Shown: positions 1-6,365, counted from the stretch's first letter. The stretch: DNA of 7,373 bases from Desulfobacterales bacterium (GCA_030149595.1 JASFBI010000085.1:1-7373); one strand, 5' to 3'. A program made the numbers and translations. Notes: a model not told the origin generated them from the letters alone.

Positions 1-2
1 AA

Positions 3-929
3 AATATTAAAGATACATTAAACAGGTTTGAAATAGATTTAACTATTTATGGTGAAAACAATTTGCATATTTCTATGCACAACAATATTAAAGTTCAAAC
101 AACAAAGGAGTATATTGACGAAATACGCAAATACCACCATTTGCTCTCAAAAAGACTACATGAGGCAAATGATTATATTGCCGAAAAATTTGCCCATTAT
201 ATTAATATAAAAAAACAGAACTTGTTTCCCATACTGGATCTTGATAATTTATTAGGTCATGGACCCATTGACGACGATGACATGCTAAGGGATCTGATAT
301 TAAAAAACCCTGATGAGCTGCATATACTTTTATTTGAACTGGTGCCTGATGCACCTCATTTCTGGAAAAAAATTTACAGTTGTTTTAATCACCTCGCAGA
401 AGCTGATAATGTAGTAATTGCCTTCAACCAAACAATATTTGATGCTGTTGTTAATAATTATCTGCCCTCTGAAAAAAAAGAGTTCCATTTTGATGACAGT
501 GATGAAATAATAATTATTATTGATAATGATAATGATCAACTTAGAATGCTTCATATAGAAGTATTTATAAGATTCTTAAATAATTGTTATGAAAATAATA
601 AAAAAGTTACTTATGTTTCAGATAACAAAGGATTAAGTAAATATATAAAAATAAATTCTTTAAAACACAGTATAAATTCAAGATTTGATAAGGTAAATCA
701 GTATATTTTAGACAAAGTTAAAGTCAGTACCGCCCAAAAACCCATTATTTTCAACTTCTCTGAAACCAAACTGCAATACCCAGGAGACAAATTGCATGAA
801 CTTTTATGTACTGCCGGAGACCTGCAGGGCAAATCAATACTTTTTGGTTATTCTACCCCTTCATCACTTGCATTGATAAAAATGTACAATAAACACTTTG
901 ACAGGAAAAAAAGAACAGCTGATCTATAA
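3..929 (+). CDS. Unrecognised protein, 5'-truncated by the window edge
   Basis: I do not recognise this protein. The frame is open from base 3 with no stop. A TTG at 63 could serve as a start, but it has no Shine-Dalgarno sequence, and the 20 residues before it read as ordinary protein (FEIDLTIYGENNLHISM). The gene therefore most likely begins outside the window; 308 residues are visible. They look soluble, with no signal peptide or long hydrophobic segment. Early on there is a charged, probably helical stretch (EYIDEIRKYHHLLSKRLHEANDY, starting about residue 36). A run of five isoleucines followed by DNDND lies in the middle, encoded by a low-complexity AT-rich stretch around 505-540, and the C-terminus is basic (FDRKKRTADL). 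No catalytic motif stands out. The stop at 927-929 is followed within 3 nt by a possible terminator stem. The next gene is convergent, so this is the last gene of its transcript. Coding status is fairly secure from the long open frame; function is unknown. Confidence 0.7.
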   Translation, partial: NIKDTLNRFEIDLTIYGENNLHISMHNNIKVQTTKEYIDEIRKYHHLLSKRLHEANDYIAEKFAHYINIKKQNLFPILDLDNLLGHGPIDDDDMLRDLILKNPDELHILLFELVPDAPHFWKKIYSCFNHLAEADNVVIAFNQTIFDAVVNNYLPSEKKEFHFDDSDEIIIIIDNDNDQLRMLHIEVFIRFLNNCYENNKKVTYVSDNKGLSKYIKINSLKHSINSRFDKVNQYILDKVKVSTAQKPIIFNFSETKLQYPGDKLHELLCTAGDLQGKSILFGYSTPSSLALIKMYNKHFDRKKRTADL

Positions 930-931
930 AC

Positions 932-961
932 TAACAGCCATAAAAAGCCGACAGGCTGTTA
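932..961 (+). terminator. Possible terminator stem after the first gene
   Basis: TAACAGCC at 932-939 can pair with GGCTGTTA at 954-961 (8 bp, 14-nt loop), starting 3 nt after the stop codon. A competing inner stem, AGCC 946-949 with GGCT 954-957, is also possible. No clean T-tract follows; instead ACAAAA (961-966) can pair with TTTTGT (973-978). Position favours transcription termination, but the missing U-run makes it uncertain. Confidence 0.35.
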
Positions 962-978
962 CAAAACACTAATTTTGT
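951..978. repeat. 28-bp repeat, copy 1 (half element)
   Basis: These 28 bases are identical, in the same orientation, to 6487-6514. They begin ACAGGCTGTTACAAAA and end ATTTTGT. In copy 2 the sequence continues into the second arm of a 15-bp hairpin. Here that arm is missing: after 978 the sequence changes to CCAATTTATGCG. Part of the sequence can instead fold with downstream DNA: AATTTT 971-976 and CCAA 979-982 pair with TTGGAAAATT 991-1000, with a 2-nt bulge. This copy is probably truncated or rearranged. Confidence 0.75.
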
Positions 979-1190
979 CCAATTTATGCGTTGGAAAATT
1001 AATTTTGATCCGGAAAATACAACAGGTTTGCTATGATTAAGTGCCGGACACACCCCTTTACACGTTCTACATGCGGTGTATTTTTATGGTCTATATTCCA
1101 ATAGAGTATTTGTCAAACAATTTTTATTCATAGGTAGTATATCGCTAAACACGGGTTAAGACTGGAAGAGTATCCTCACATAACTGAATC

Positions 1191-2534
1191 CTACTCAATG
1201 AACCAATTGATGTATTCAAATATTTTCCCAGCCAAATAATAGGGAAGATTTAAAAGTCTATATTGCTTGCCGCCTGTAGTTACAGCACTCGTTATTTCAA
1301 ATTCGCCTGCATAGACCCTAATTGCATAAAAATGTTCCACACTGTCCATAAACTGGTGCAGAGACCGTAGCATACCAGTTTTACCAGCTTTAATTTCTAC
1401 AGGAATCACGTAATTTTTGTATTGCAATATAATGTCAACCTCTGCATTGGATTGTTTTTTTCCCCTTACCCAAAATGGATATTTTTTATTCTTTGACATG
1501 TCGACCGTAAGCAACTCCTGCCTTACAATATGTTCGGCAATAATACCTCGGTAAAACGAATGAAGATCGCTATGGCTAATATAGCCTGGCTGCAATCCAA
1601 CAAAATAGTTTAATAATCCCGTATCGAGAAATTGAAGTACCGGACTCTTCTTTTGATCACTCTGAATAGGTATTTCAGTGGCAGTTGAAGGAAAAATTAA
1701 TTGGATCAGCATTGCCTTTTCAATTGCACGCAATGCTTCTCCAACTTCTCTCGATTTATAATTTGAATTACCGAATCCCTGATATTTTATCCGTTTGCCT
1801 ACTTCGAATGGAATAGATTCTATTGTATGTCTTAGTACATTTCGGATGGTATCATTGCGTGCGTATTTTTCAGCATCATTGACATAGGATACCAATAATG
1901 ATTCATACACCCTATCCAACGCTTTAATGGTACCGCTTTCAAGATAATTGTTCACAACTTCCGGCATACCTCCAATCAAAACATATTCATGAAAAAGACT
2001 CAACAGTTTAGAATGAGCATATTTTTTTATAGGTACTTCATTAAAGGCTTTCAGAGCCGGCACTTCATTTTTTGCCATTAAGTATTCAAAAAAAGACATG
2101 GGATACATATATAAATACTCAACTCTGCCCACCGGAAAAGCAATATCATATTTTTCCAACATAATTTCCAGCAATGAGCCAGCGCAGATGACATAAATCT
2201 CATTCAACTCCTCATAAAAATATCTAAGCATCTTGACTGCAACCGGAGAGTTTTGAATTTCGTCGATAAAGACAAGTGTCTTTCCGGTCCGCAGCACCAC
2301 GTTTTTAACGATCAAAATCGCCTGGAAGAGTTCCTGAATATCCATATCCTCACAAAAGATATTTCGATTTTTGGAGAGTTCGAGATTAAGATATATATAA
2401 TTATCAAACTCCTCGGCAAATAACTCAACGGCTGTAGTTTTTCCAACCTGTCTCGCACCTCTCAAAATAAGCGGTTTTCTATCAGATCTCGATTTCCACT
2501 TAATTAAGTCTTCCTGTATGCTTCTTTCTAACAT
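1191..2534 (-). CDS. AAA_14 / DUF4143 family ATP-binding protein
   Basis: A 447-residue P-loop ATPase of the AAA_14-DUF4143 architecture. Walker A is GARQVGKT at 26-33. Walker B is TLVFIDEIQ at 86-94, with D91 and E92. A sensor-like AGSLL lies at 118-122, followed by GR at 136-137. The C-terminal DUF4143 part ends in a PD-(D/E)XK-like signature, AEVDIIL then VEIKAG, with D367, E380 and K382 as candidate metal or catalytic residues, so the fold may be nuclease-like. No membrane segment or signal is seen; it should be cytoplasmic. The length is normal for the family. The open frame extends to a GTG at 2585, but the ATG at 2534 has AAGGG six bases upstream and begins the usual family N-terminus (MLERSIQEDLIKWK). 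The family is abundant and horizontally mobile in anaerobes, and its physiological role is not established. It is divergent from the Fic gene and has its own promoter. Confidence 0.92.
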   Translation of the reverse strand: MLERSIQEDLIKWKSRSDRKPLILRGARQVGKTTAVELFAEEFDNYIYLNLELSKNRNIFCEDMDIQELFQAILIVKNVVLRTGKTLVFIDEIQNSPVAVKMLRYFYEELNEIYVICAGSLLEIMLEKYDIAFPVGRVEYLYMYPMSFFEYLMAKNEVPALKAFNEVPIKKYAHSKLLSLFHEYVLIGGMPEVVNNYLESGTIKALDRVYESLLVSYVNDAEKYARNDTIRNVLRHTIESIPFEVGKRIKYQGFGNSNYKSREVGEALRAIEKAMLIQLIFPSTATEIPIQSDQKKSPVLQFLDTGLLNYFVGLQPGYISHSDLHSFYRGIIAEHIVRQELLTVDMSKNKKYPFWVRGKKQSNAEVDIILQYKNYVIPVEIKAGKTGMLRSLHQFMDSVEHFYAIRVYAGEFEITSAVTTGGKQYRLLNLPYYLAGKIFEYINWFIE

Positions 2535-2540
2535 TATTAT

Positions 2541-2545
2541 CCCTT
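2541..2545 (-). promoter_or_regulatory. Ribosome binding site that sets the ATPase start
   Basis: AAGGG on the minus strand lies six bases before the ATG at 2534. The alternative GTG at 2585 has no comparable site, so the shorter 447-residue protein is preferred. Confidence 0.6.
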
Positions 2546-2615
2546 GTCCATTTGATTTTATCAAAAAGTACCACGAGCCTATCACCCATGTACATATTCA
2601 ACACAAAGTAAATAG

Positions 2616-2645
2616 ACTATAGTATAAAAATTGTAACAAAGTCAA
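2616..2645 (-). promoter_or_regulatory. Sigma-70-like promoter of the ATPase gene
   Basis: Read on the minus strand, TTGACT (2645-2640, 5 of 6 to consensus) is followed after 18 bases by TATAGT (2621-2616, 5 of 6). Transcription would start near 2609, giving a leader of about 75 nt before the ATG at 2534. This was matched by eye. Confidence 0.55.
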
Positions 2646-2705
2646 CCCAATCTATTACAAACCCTACAAATAATGATTCTAATCAAAGACTTAAAAGAGT
2701 TTTTA

Positions 2706-2718
2706 GTACAAACTGTAC
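2706..2718. promoter_or_regulatory. Inverted repeat, candidate operator
   Basis: GTACA-AAC-TGTAC is a perfect 5-bp inverted repeat with a 3-bp spacer. It lies between the two divergent promoters: about 40 bp upstream of the Fic -35 box and about 60 bp upstream of the ATPase -35 box. It could bind a dimeric regulator acting on both genes. A repeat this short can occur by chance in AT-rich DNA. Confidence 0.3.
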
Positions 2719-2757
2719 ACATAATTCATATCGTTTGTATTATAACCCCTTGCTTTT

Positions 2758-2786
2758 TTGACAAACTTTAAAATACCTTGTAGCAT
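2758..2786 (+). promoter_or_regulatory. Sigma-70-like promoter of the Fic gene
   Basis: A perfect TTGACA (2758-2763) is followed after exactly 17 bases by TAGCAT (2781-2786, 4 of 6 to consensus). Transcription would start near 2793. That is downstream of the ATG at 2787, so that codon cannot be the start if this promoter is used. The leader to the ATG at 2838 would be about 45 nt. Confidence 0.6.
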
Positions 2787-2821
2787 ATGTATGTTTTTAA
2801 TTTTATTAGTATGGAACGATT

Positions 2822-2827
2822 AGAGGA
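2822..2827 (+). promoter_or_regulatory. Ribosome binding site that sets the Fic start
   Basis: AGAGGA lies ten bases before the ATG at 2838. The upstream in-frame ATGs at 2787 and 2811 have no such site. Together with the promoter position, this favours a 310-residue protein. Confidence 0.5.
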
Positions 2828-2837
2828 TAAACAACCA

Positions 2838-3770
2838 ATGGCTCTATCAAAGGAAACAAAGCTATTTATTGACGCTTTGATTGAGAAAAAAATTGAGAAT
2901 GTAACTGAACTTATTTATCAAAGCCTTAACTCTCAAGAATCTATGAATCTTAAAGAAAAACTCAATGAGATAGACAAGCTAAAAGGCTGGCTTGACAGCT
3001 TTAGACCGCTGAACCCTACGGTTGTGGAGGAAATGAAAAAGCTTTACGATGTAAAGTTTACCTATAACAGCAATGCGATTGAAGGCAACACCCTAACTCA
3101 AAGTGAAACAGAAATGGTATTGGAAAAAGGCATTACCATTGGTGGCAAGTCTCTTATAGAACATCTTGAGGTAATTGGACACAAAGAGGCAATTGATTTT
3201 ATTGAGGAGCTGGCACAAAAACAGACCGTTATTACTGAACATGAAATAAAAGACATTCATAGTATCATCATGAAGGGTGTTCACAGACAAGAAGCTGGAA
3301 TATACCGTTCTTTAGATGTTAAAGCCGCTGGCACTGATCACGTTTACCCAGCCCACTATAAACTTCAAGACTTAATGGATAATTTTTGTGGTTGGTTGCA
3401 AGCAGAAGAAAATAAAAACCTCCATCCCGTTGAATTTGCAACATTGGCGCATTATAAATTAGCCTCAATACATCCTTTTAGAGATGGCAACGGGAGAACC
3501 TCAAGACTATTAATGAATCTTATTCTTTTACAACACGGTTTTCCTGTAACTGTTATTGCGAACGCAAACCGCAAAAAATACATCGACTCTCTTATTTTTG
3601 CCCAGGAAAACGAGGATAACACCGATTTGTTTTTAGAGATTGTAATTAACGCACAAAAGGACTCTTTAATTGATTTTTTACGGATAACGTCAACAGCTCA
3701 TAGTCATAAAGGTAAAGGACTCCCCTTCTATAAAGAAACGCAATCCGTAATTTCTCAAATCAAAGACTAA
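2838..3770 (+). CDS. Fic family protein, probable AMP-transferase (class II)
   Basis: This 310-residue protein carries the complete Fic core motif HPFRDGNGRTSR at 212-223. H212 is the expected catalytic base, D216 the metal ligand, and G217-R220 the phosphate-binding loop. Fic enzymes transfer AMP, or less often another phosphate-containing group, from a nucleotide to a hydroxyl side chain of a target protein. The protein also contains the autoinhibitory motif S78-NAI-E82-G83, within the strongly conserved TYNSNAIEGNTL. A motif placed N-terminal to the Fic core defines class II, in which the glutamate blocks productive ATP binding through the second motif arginine (here R223). Residues 1-55 look helical and charged. 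The protein ends about 87 residues after the core, with no obvious C-terminal winged helix. The frame also allows ATGs at 2787 and 2811, but the promoter and AGAGGA favour 2838. It is transcribed alone, divergent from the ATPase and convergent with the HD-GYP gene. The target is unknown. No cognate antitoxin gene is adjacent, as expected for cis-inhibited Fic proteins. Confidence 0.92.
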   Translation: MALSKETKLFIDALIEKKIENVTELIYQSLNSQESMNLKEKLNEIDKLKGWLDSFRPLNPTVVEEMKKLYDVKFTYNSNAIEGNTLTQSETEMVLEKGITIGGKSLIEHLEVIGHKEAIDFIEELAQKQTVITEHEIKDIHSIIMKGVHRQEAGIYRSLDVKAAGTDHVYPAHYKLQDLMDNFCGWLQAEENKNLHPVEFATLAHYKLASIHPFRDGNGRTSRLLMNLILLQHGFPVTVIANANRKKYIDSLIFAQENEDNTDLFLEIVINAQKDSLIDFLRITSTAHSHKGKGLPFYKETQSVISQIKD

Positions 3771-3845
3771 GAAATCAAAATATCTGACAAAATCCATCAT
3801 ATCAAAGGCAGAAAAATTAACAAAGGAGACAAATCATACAAGAGA

Positions 3846-3881
3846 AGTATTAATTTTACGTTTTTTCATATAAAAAATACT
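3846..3881. terminator. Weak AT-rich stem between convergent genes
   Basis: AGTATT (3846-3851) can pair with AATACT (3876-3881). Inside, TTTTTT (3861-3866) can pair with AAAAAA (3872-3877) over a 5-nt loop. It lies between the ends of the Fic and HD-GYP genes, where a bidirectional terminator would be expected. The stems are almost entirely A-T, so this is only a candidate. Confidence 0.25.
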
Positions 3882-3884
3882 TTA

Positions 3885-4916
3885 TTACCTTAAATATGCA
3901 TTAACAACATCAGAATCATATAATTTCCCGGAATTATCTTTTAATTCCTTTATTGCCACATCAATGCCATGGGATGGGCGATATGGTCTGTGAGACGAGA
4001 TTGCCTCGACCACATCTGCCACTGATATAATTCTTGCTTCCAGTAAAATATCAGATCCTGACAGACCATAAGGATACCCTGATCCATCAATTTTTTCATG
4101 ATGCTGGAGTACTATCTGAGCCACGGGCCCATAAAAGTCAATCACTTTTAAAATTTCATACCCTGTCTGAGGATGTGTTTTAATAATTGAAAACTCCGCT
4201 TCCGATAAACGCCCTGGTTTTGTAAGGATCTCTGAAGGTACAGATATTTTTCCTATATCATGAAGAAGTCCTGCAATCCTGATTATATCAATTCTTTCCT
4301 GAGAAAAACCCATTTTACCGGCAATATCACACGCAAGCTTAGCAACACGCTTTTCATGACCTGCTGTATAAGGATCTTTTTTGGCAATTATAGAATCAAT
4401 TGCCAATACTGTCCCATTTAAAGTACTTTCCAGTTTTTTATTTACAGCCAGTAGACTCTCATTATAATTACATGAAATACAGACATTTGCCATTTTTTCA
4501 TTCAATCGTTTCAAAGACTGAATAACAGAAAAATCAAATTTTTTCCGCCCTTTTATTAAAACAAGCAACCCAAAACCAGGTAAATTCATAATATAATAAA
4601 ATCTGCCAATTCCATGGACACCCTCAACAGGAAGCTGACTGACAAAGTTCTTAAAATCATCTTCTTTATATTTATAAATCAAATCCAATACAAGCCGGCA
4701 GGTTTTATCTTTTAATGGGTTGCGTGGTATGGAAAAAACAGGTGTATATAGATGCGTCTCCTTTTTATCTTCCTTAAGAACAATACATGACAGACAGTTA
4801 AGTTTCTTTAAATATGTTGTAAGACTATGCTTCAACATACACTTAAGATCAAGAGACACACCAATGGACATGGCAATTTCATAAAATACCTGCGTCTGGA
4901 TCAGATTCTTTTCCAC
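3885..4916 (-). CDS. Sensor-HD-GYP cyclic-di-GMP phosphodiesterase
   Basis: A 343-residue cytoplasmic signalling protein. The HD-GYP domain (about 165-343) would hydrolyse cyclic di-GMP, and the family's metal-binding and catalytic set is present: H187, H219-D220, K223, H248, H272-H273, the DGSGYP loop at 278-283 and D301. It is therefore probably active. Residues 1-150 form a GAF-like sensor region beginning FYEIAMSIGVSLDLK. From memory, similar regions sit at the N-terminus of many Desulfobacterota histidine kinases. The region has two CxxC pairs, C41/C44 and C146/C149, which could bind metal or act in redox sensing; that is inference. A short helical linker (about 150-175) joins the two parts. 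The start is GTG at 4916, supported by AAGGG seven bases upstream that overlaps the stop codon of the FIST gene. The 10-nt gap implies co-transcription and probably translational coupling. The C-terminus ends soon after the last expected helix (VVNAYLR). Confidence 0.93.
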   Translation of the reverse strand: MEKNLIQTQVFYEIAMSIGVSLDLKCMLKHSLTTYLKKLNCLSCIVLKEDKKETHLYTPVFSIPRNPLKDKTCRLVLDLIYKYKEDDFKNFVSQLPVEGVHGIGRFYYIMNLPGFGLLVLIKGRKKFDFSVIQSLKRLNEKMANVCISCNYNESLLAVNKKLESTLNGTVLAIDSIIAKKDPYTAGHEKRVAKLACDIAGKMGFSQERIDIIRIAGLLHDIGKISVPSEILTKPGRLSEAEFSIIKTHPQTGYEILKVIDFYGPVAQIVLQHHEKIDGSGYPYGLSGSDILLEARIISVADVVEAISSHRPYRPSHGIDVAIKELKDNSGKLYDSDVVNAYLR

Positions 4917-4923
4917 TCCTTTT

Positions 4924-4928
4924 CCCTT
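4924..4928 (-). promoter_or_regulatory. Ribosome binding site overlapping the FIST stop codon
   Basis: AAGGG on the minus strand shares its first two bases with the TAA stop of the FIST gene (4927-4929) and lies seven bases before the GTG start at 4916. This supports that GTG and suggests that ribosomes finishing FIST re-initiate on the HD-GYP frame. Confidence 0.55.
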
Positions 4929-6048
4929 ATTTCTCTAAAGTTGCAACAACTATTGTCTTGTTATAAAATTCAAGATAACGGTTACCACCATTAGCAAGTT
5001 CTCCTAAGGTACATATTCCTATTATAGGAATATCACCTTCACAAACAGTCTCTATCTCTTTTATAAAATTTTCACCCAGAAAAAAAACACGAGAAACACA
5101 ATCTATTATTATTCTTATCTGCTTATTAAAACTGGTGCTTAAGTTTTCCTTACTACTGAGCAAAGCATTTTCTGCTGCTTTAATCAACGAAGAGTTATCT
5201 GCTGTAAGAATATGAACATGCGATCCTTCAGTGACCTCGCCAACACACACAATTGAATTATCATTCAGCACGCTTATTGGGTCTCTGACAAGCCATTCTG
5301 AATCAAGCCTTGATATTCCAAAAGGAAATAATTTGGCTAAACTATAAAAATCATCTCTTGCAATAGATCTGTTTGAATATTGCTGAACAAATTCCTGATA
5401 AATTTCAAATGCCGGCTTCCAGTCAAGGCTTTTGAGTATATTCCCCTCTGATTCGGTAATTTTATATGGTATGCTTACAGGTTTCCACCCATGTGAAACC
5501 CCTATGCTGCTTTTCATATGTAATCCACATACAACAGCACAATCTGCAACCAGCCCATTATTTGTAAATAAGCACGGAGACTGTTTAAAACTCAATGAAC
5601 CGGCGCCACCCCCTAAATAATTAGTATCAGACCCAATAACATTATAAAGACTATCTATAAAAGCAGATATTCTTTTTGAATATCCGTCAACAAATATAAA
5701 CATTGTCTTAAAATCATCATCAACAGAGATATTCTCATCTAACAAAGCTTCATAATCTGCATCATCACTACTCAAAAATGGTATAGTTATAAAATTTAAC
5801 TCTTCTGACACTCCTATTACTATACTTCCCTTATCAATTTTTTCATTTTTATAAATCAGAGCAACAAAAATACCCCCAGTTAAAGGTATTTGTATTTTTT
5901 TTAAAATTTTATCTATATTTTCAGGAACAAACTCATTACTACCACACGCCAGTATTATTAAGGATCTTACGCCATCAACACTGATAGTTTCGTCTATCAG
6001 CCTTTCAAGTCCTTTTACAGTGCCTGTTCTATCAATATTAACTACCAT
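4927..6048 (-). CDS. FIST-domain signal-sensing protein (FIST_N + FIST_C)
   Basis: A 373-residue stand-alone FIST protein. FIST domains are ligand-sensing modules of bacterial signal transduction, often found with chemotaxis, GGDEF/EAL/HD-GYP or kinase proteins; small-molecule ligands such as amino acids have been proposed. FIST_N spans about 25-205, with LGGGAGSL at 145-152 and HGWKP at 186-190. FIST_C spans about 205-355, with IDCVSRVFFLG at 315-325 and GICTLGELA at 344-352, followed by the usual aromatic end LEFYNKTIVV. There is no transmembrane segment or signal peptide, so sensing should be cytoplasmic. The ATG at 6048 has only a weak upstream GAG-type site, and I could not find a convincing promoter. 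It is the first gene of a two-gene operon; the sensor-HD-GYP gene follows after 10 nt. The natural inference is that FIST reports a ligand to the HD-GYP phosphodiesterase by protein contact, although no output domain is fused to it. Confidence 0.88.
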   Translation of the reverse strand: MVVNIDRTGTVKGLERLIDETISVDGVRSLIILACGSNEFVPENIDKILKKIQIPLTGGIFVALIYKNEKIDKGSIVIGVSEELNFITIPFLSSDDADYEALLDENISVDDDFKTMFIFVDGYSKRISAFIDSLYNVIGSDTNYLGGGAGSLSFKQSPCLFTNNGLVADCAVVCGLHMKSSIGVSHGWKPVSIPYKITESEGNILKSLDWKPAFEIYQEFVQQYSNRSIARDDFYSLAKLFPFGISRLDSEWLVRDPISVLNDNSIVCVGEVTEGSHVHILTADNSSLIKAAENALLSSKENLSTSFNKQIRIIIDCVSRVFFLGENFIKEIETVCEGDIPIIGICTLGELANGGNRYLEFYNKTIVVATLEK

Positions 6049-6209
6049 AAATAGTTCTCTTTATTACTTGTAGACCTATAAAAAAAATATACAAACTCAA
6101 TATACTATTAAAACCTTTAAGCAACTCATTTTTAATGGATTTTACTACTCTACACTGTTAATGTTATTAGAAACCAATACTGCTATTTGCTATTAATCAA
6201 ATATATCAC

Positions 6210-6249
6210 TACATGAAAATTTACAAAAAAAGGCTGTATTACATGAAAA
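6210..6249. repeat. Direct repeat TACATGAAAA, spaced 30 bp
   Basis: TACATGAAAA occurs at 6210-6219 and again at 6240-6249, both followed by T-rich sequence. The spacing is exactly 30 bp, close to three helical turns, which suits cooperative protein binding on one DNA face. It lies 160-200 bp upstream of the FIST start. In AT-rich DNA this could be chance. Confidence 0.3.
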
Positions 6250-6265
6250 AATTTTGCGATTTAGC

Positions 6266-6285
6266 TTTAACAACAAGCTGTTAAA
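6266..6285. repeat. 7-bp perfect inverted repeat, candidate operator
   Basis: TTTAACA (6266-6272) and TGTTAAA (6279-6285) form a perfect inverted repeat with a 6-bp spacer. It lies about 220 bp upstream of the FIST gene. It could be a dimer binding site or a small hairpin; there is no T-tract to suggest a terminator. Confidence 0.3.
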
Positions 6286-6335
6286 CAGATGTTATTAAAT
6301 CCGGCAGAACAAAAAAACAGAAGAAATAGACTAAG

Positions 6336-6365
6336 AAATTAAAAAAAGCTTTCTTTTTTTAATTT
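6336..6365. terminator. Perfect 13-bp AT-rich hairpin, terminator candidate
   Basis: AAATTAAAAAAAG (6336-6348) is perfectly complementary to CTTTTTTTAATTT (6353-6365) with a 4-nt loop (CTTT). It contains only one G-C pair, so RNA stability is modest, but a perfect stem this long is unlikely to be accidental. It lies about 195 bp beyond the dehydrogenase stop and may stop read-through toward the FIST operon. It could also act as a DNA cruciform or protein site. Confidence 0.4.

Larger units (their letters stand above)
930..1190. other. Convergent intergenic stretch, possibly decayed DNA
   Basis: These 261 bp separate the ends of two convergent genes. Besides the repeat copy, they contain a perfect 12-bp palindrome (AAAATTAATTTT, 995-1006) and a locally GC-richer patch around 1040-1057 (GTGCCGGACACACCCC). 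The longest readable frames are about 30-40 codons, lack a convincing start and ribosome site, and match no family I know. I see no gene. The GC-richer patch recalls, from memory only, sequence found near REP-associated tyrosine transposases, so a decayed mobile remnant is possible but unproven. Confidence 0.4.

Noticed and set aside
330..554. 74-codon open frame on the minus strand
   Set aside because: It lies wholly opposite the first gene, is rich in I/N/Y from AT-rich DNA, and has no ribosome site or family resemblance.
1041..1133. Small plus-strand frame beginning GTG after the first gene
   Set aside because: It has only about 30 codons, no ribosome site, and no resemblance to a known peptide.
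2535..2585. GTG at 2585 as start of the ATPase
   Set aside because: There is no Shine-Dalgarno sequence, the extra 17 residues are not family-like, and a better ATG with AAGGG lies at 2534.
3093..3290. 65-codon open frame on the minus strand
   Set aside because: It is antisense to the conserved Fic core; composition and position mark it as a shadow.
3822..3828. Strong AAAGGAG after the Fic gene, suggesting a small downstream gene
   Set aside because: No ATG, GTG or TTG follows at a usable distance, and the plus-strand sequence soon runs into the end of the convergent HD-GYP gene.
5432..5620. 62-codon open frame on the plus strand
   Set aside because: It is antisense to the FIST_N domain, with no supporting start signal.
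6061..6180. Promoter for the FIST operon
   Set aside because: Several TATA-like hexamers exist on the minus strand, but none pairs with a reasonable -35 at 16-18 bp, so I did not call one.
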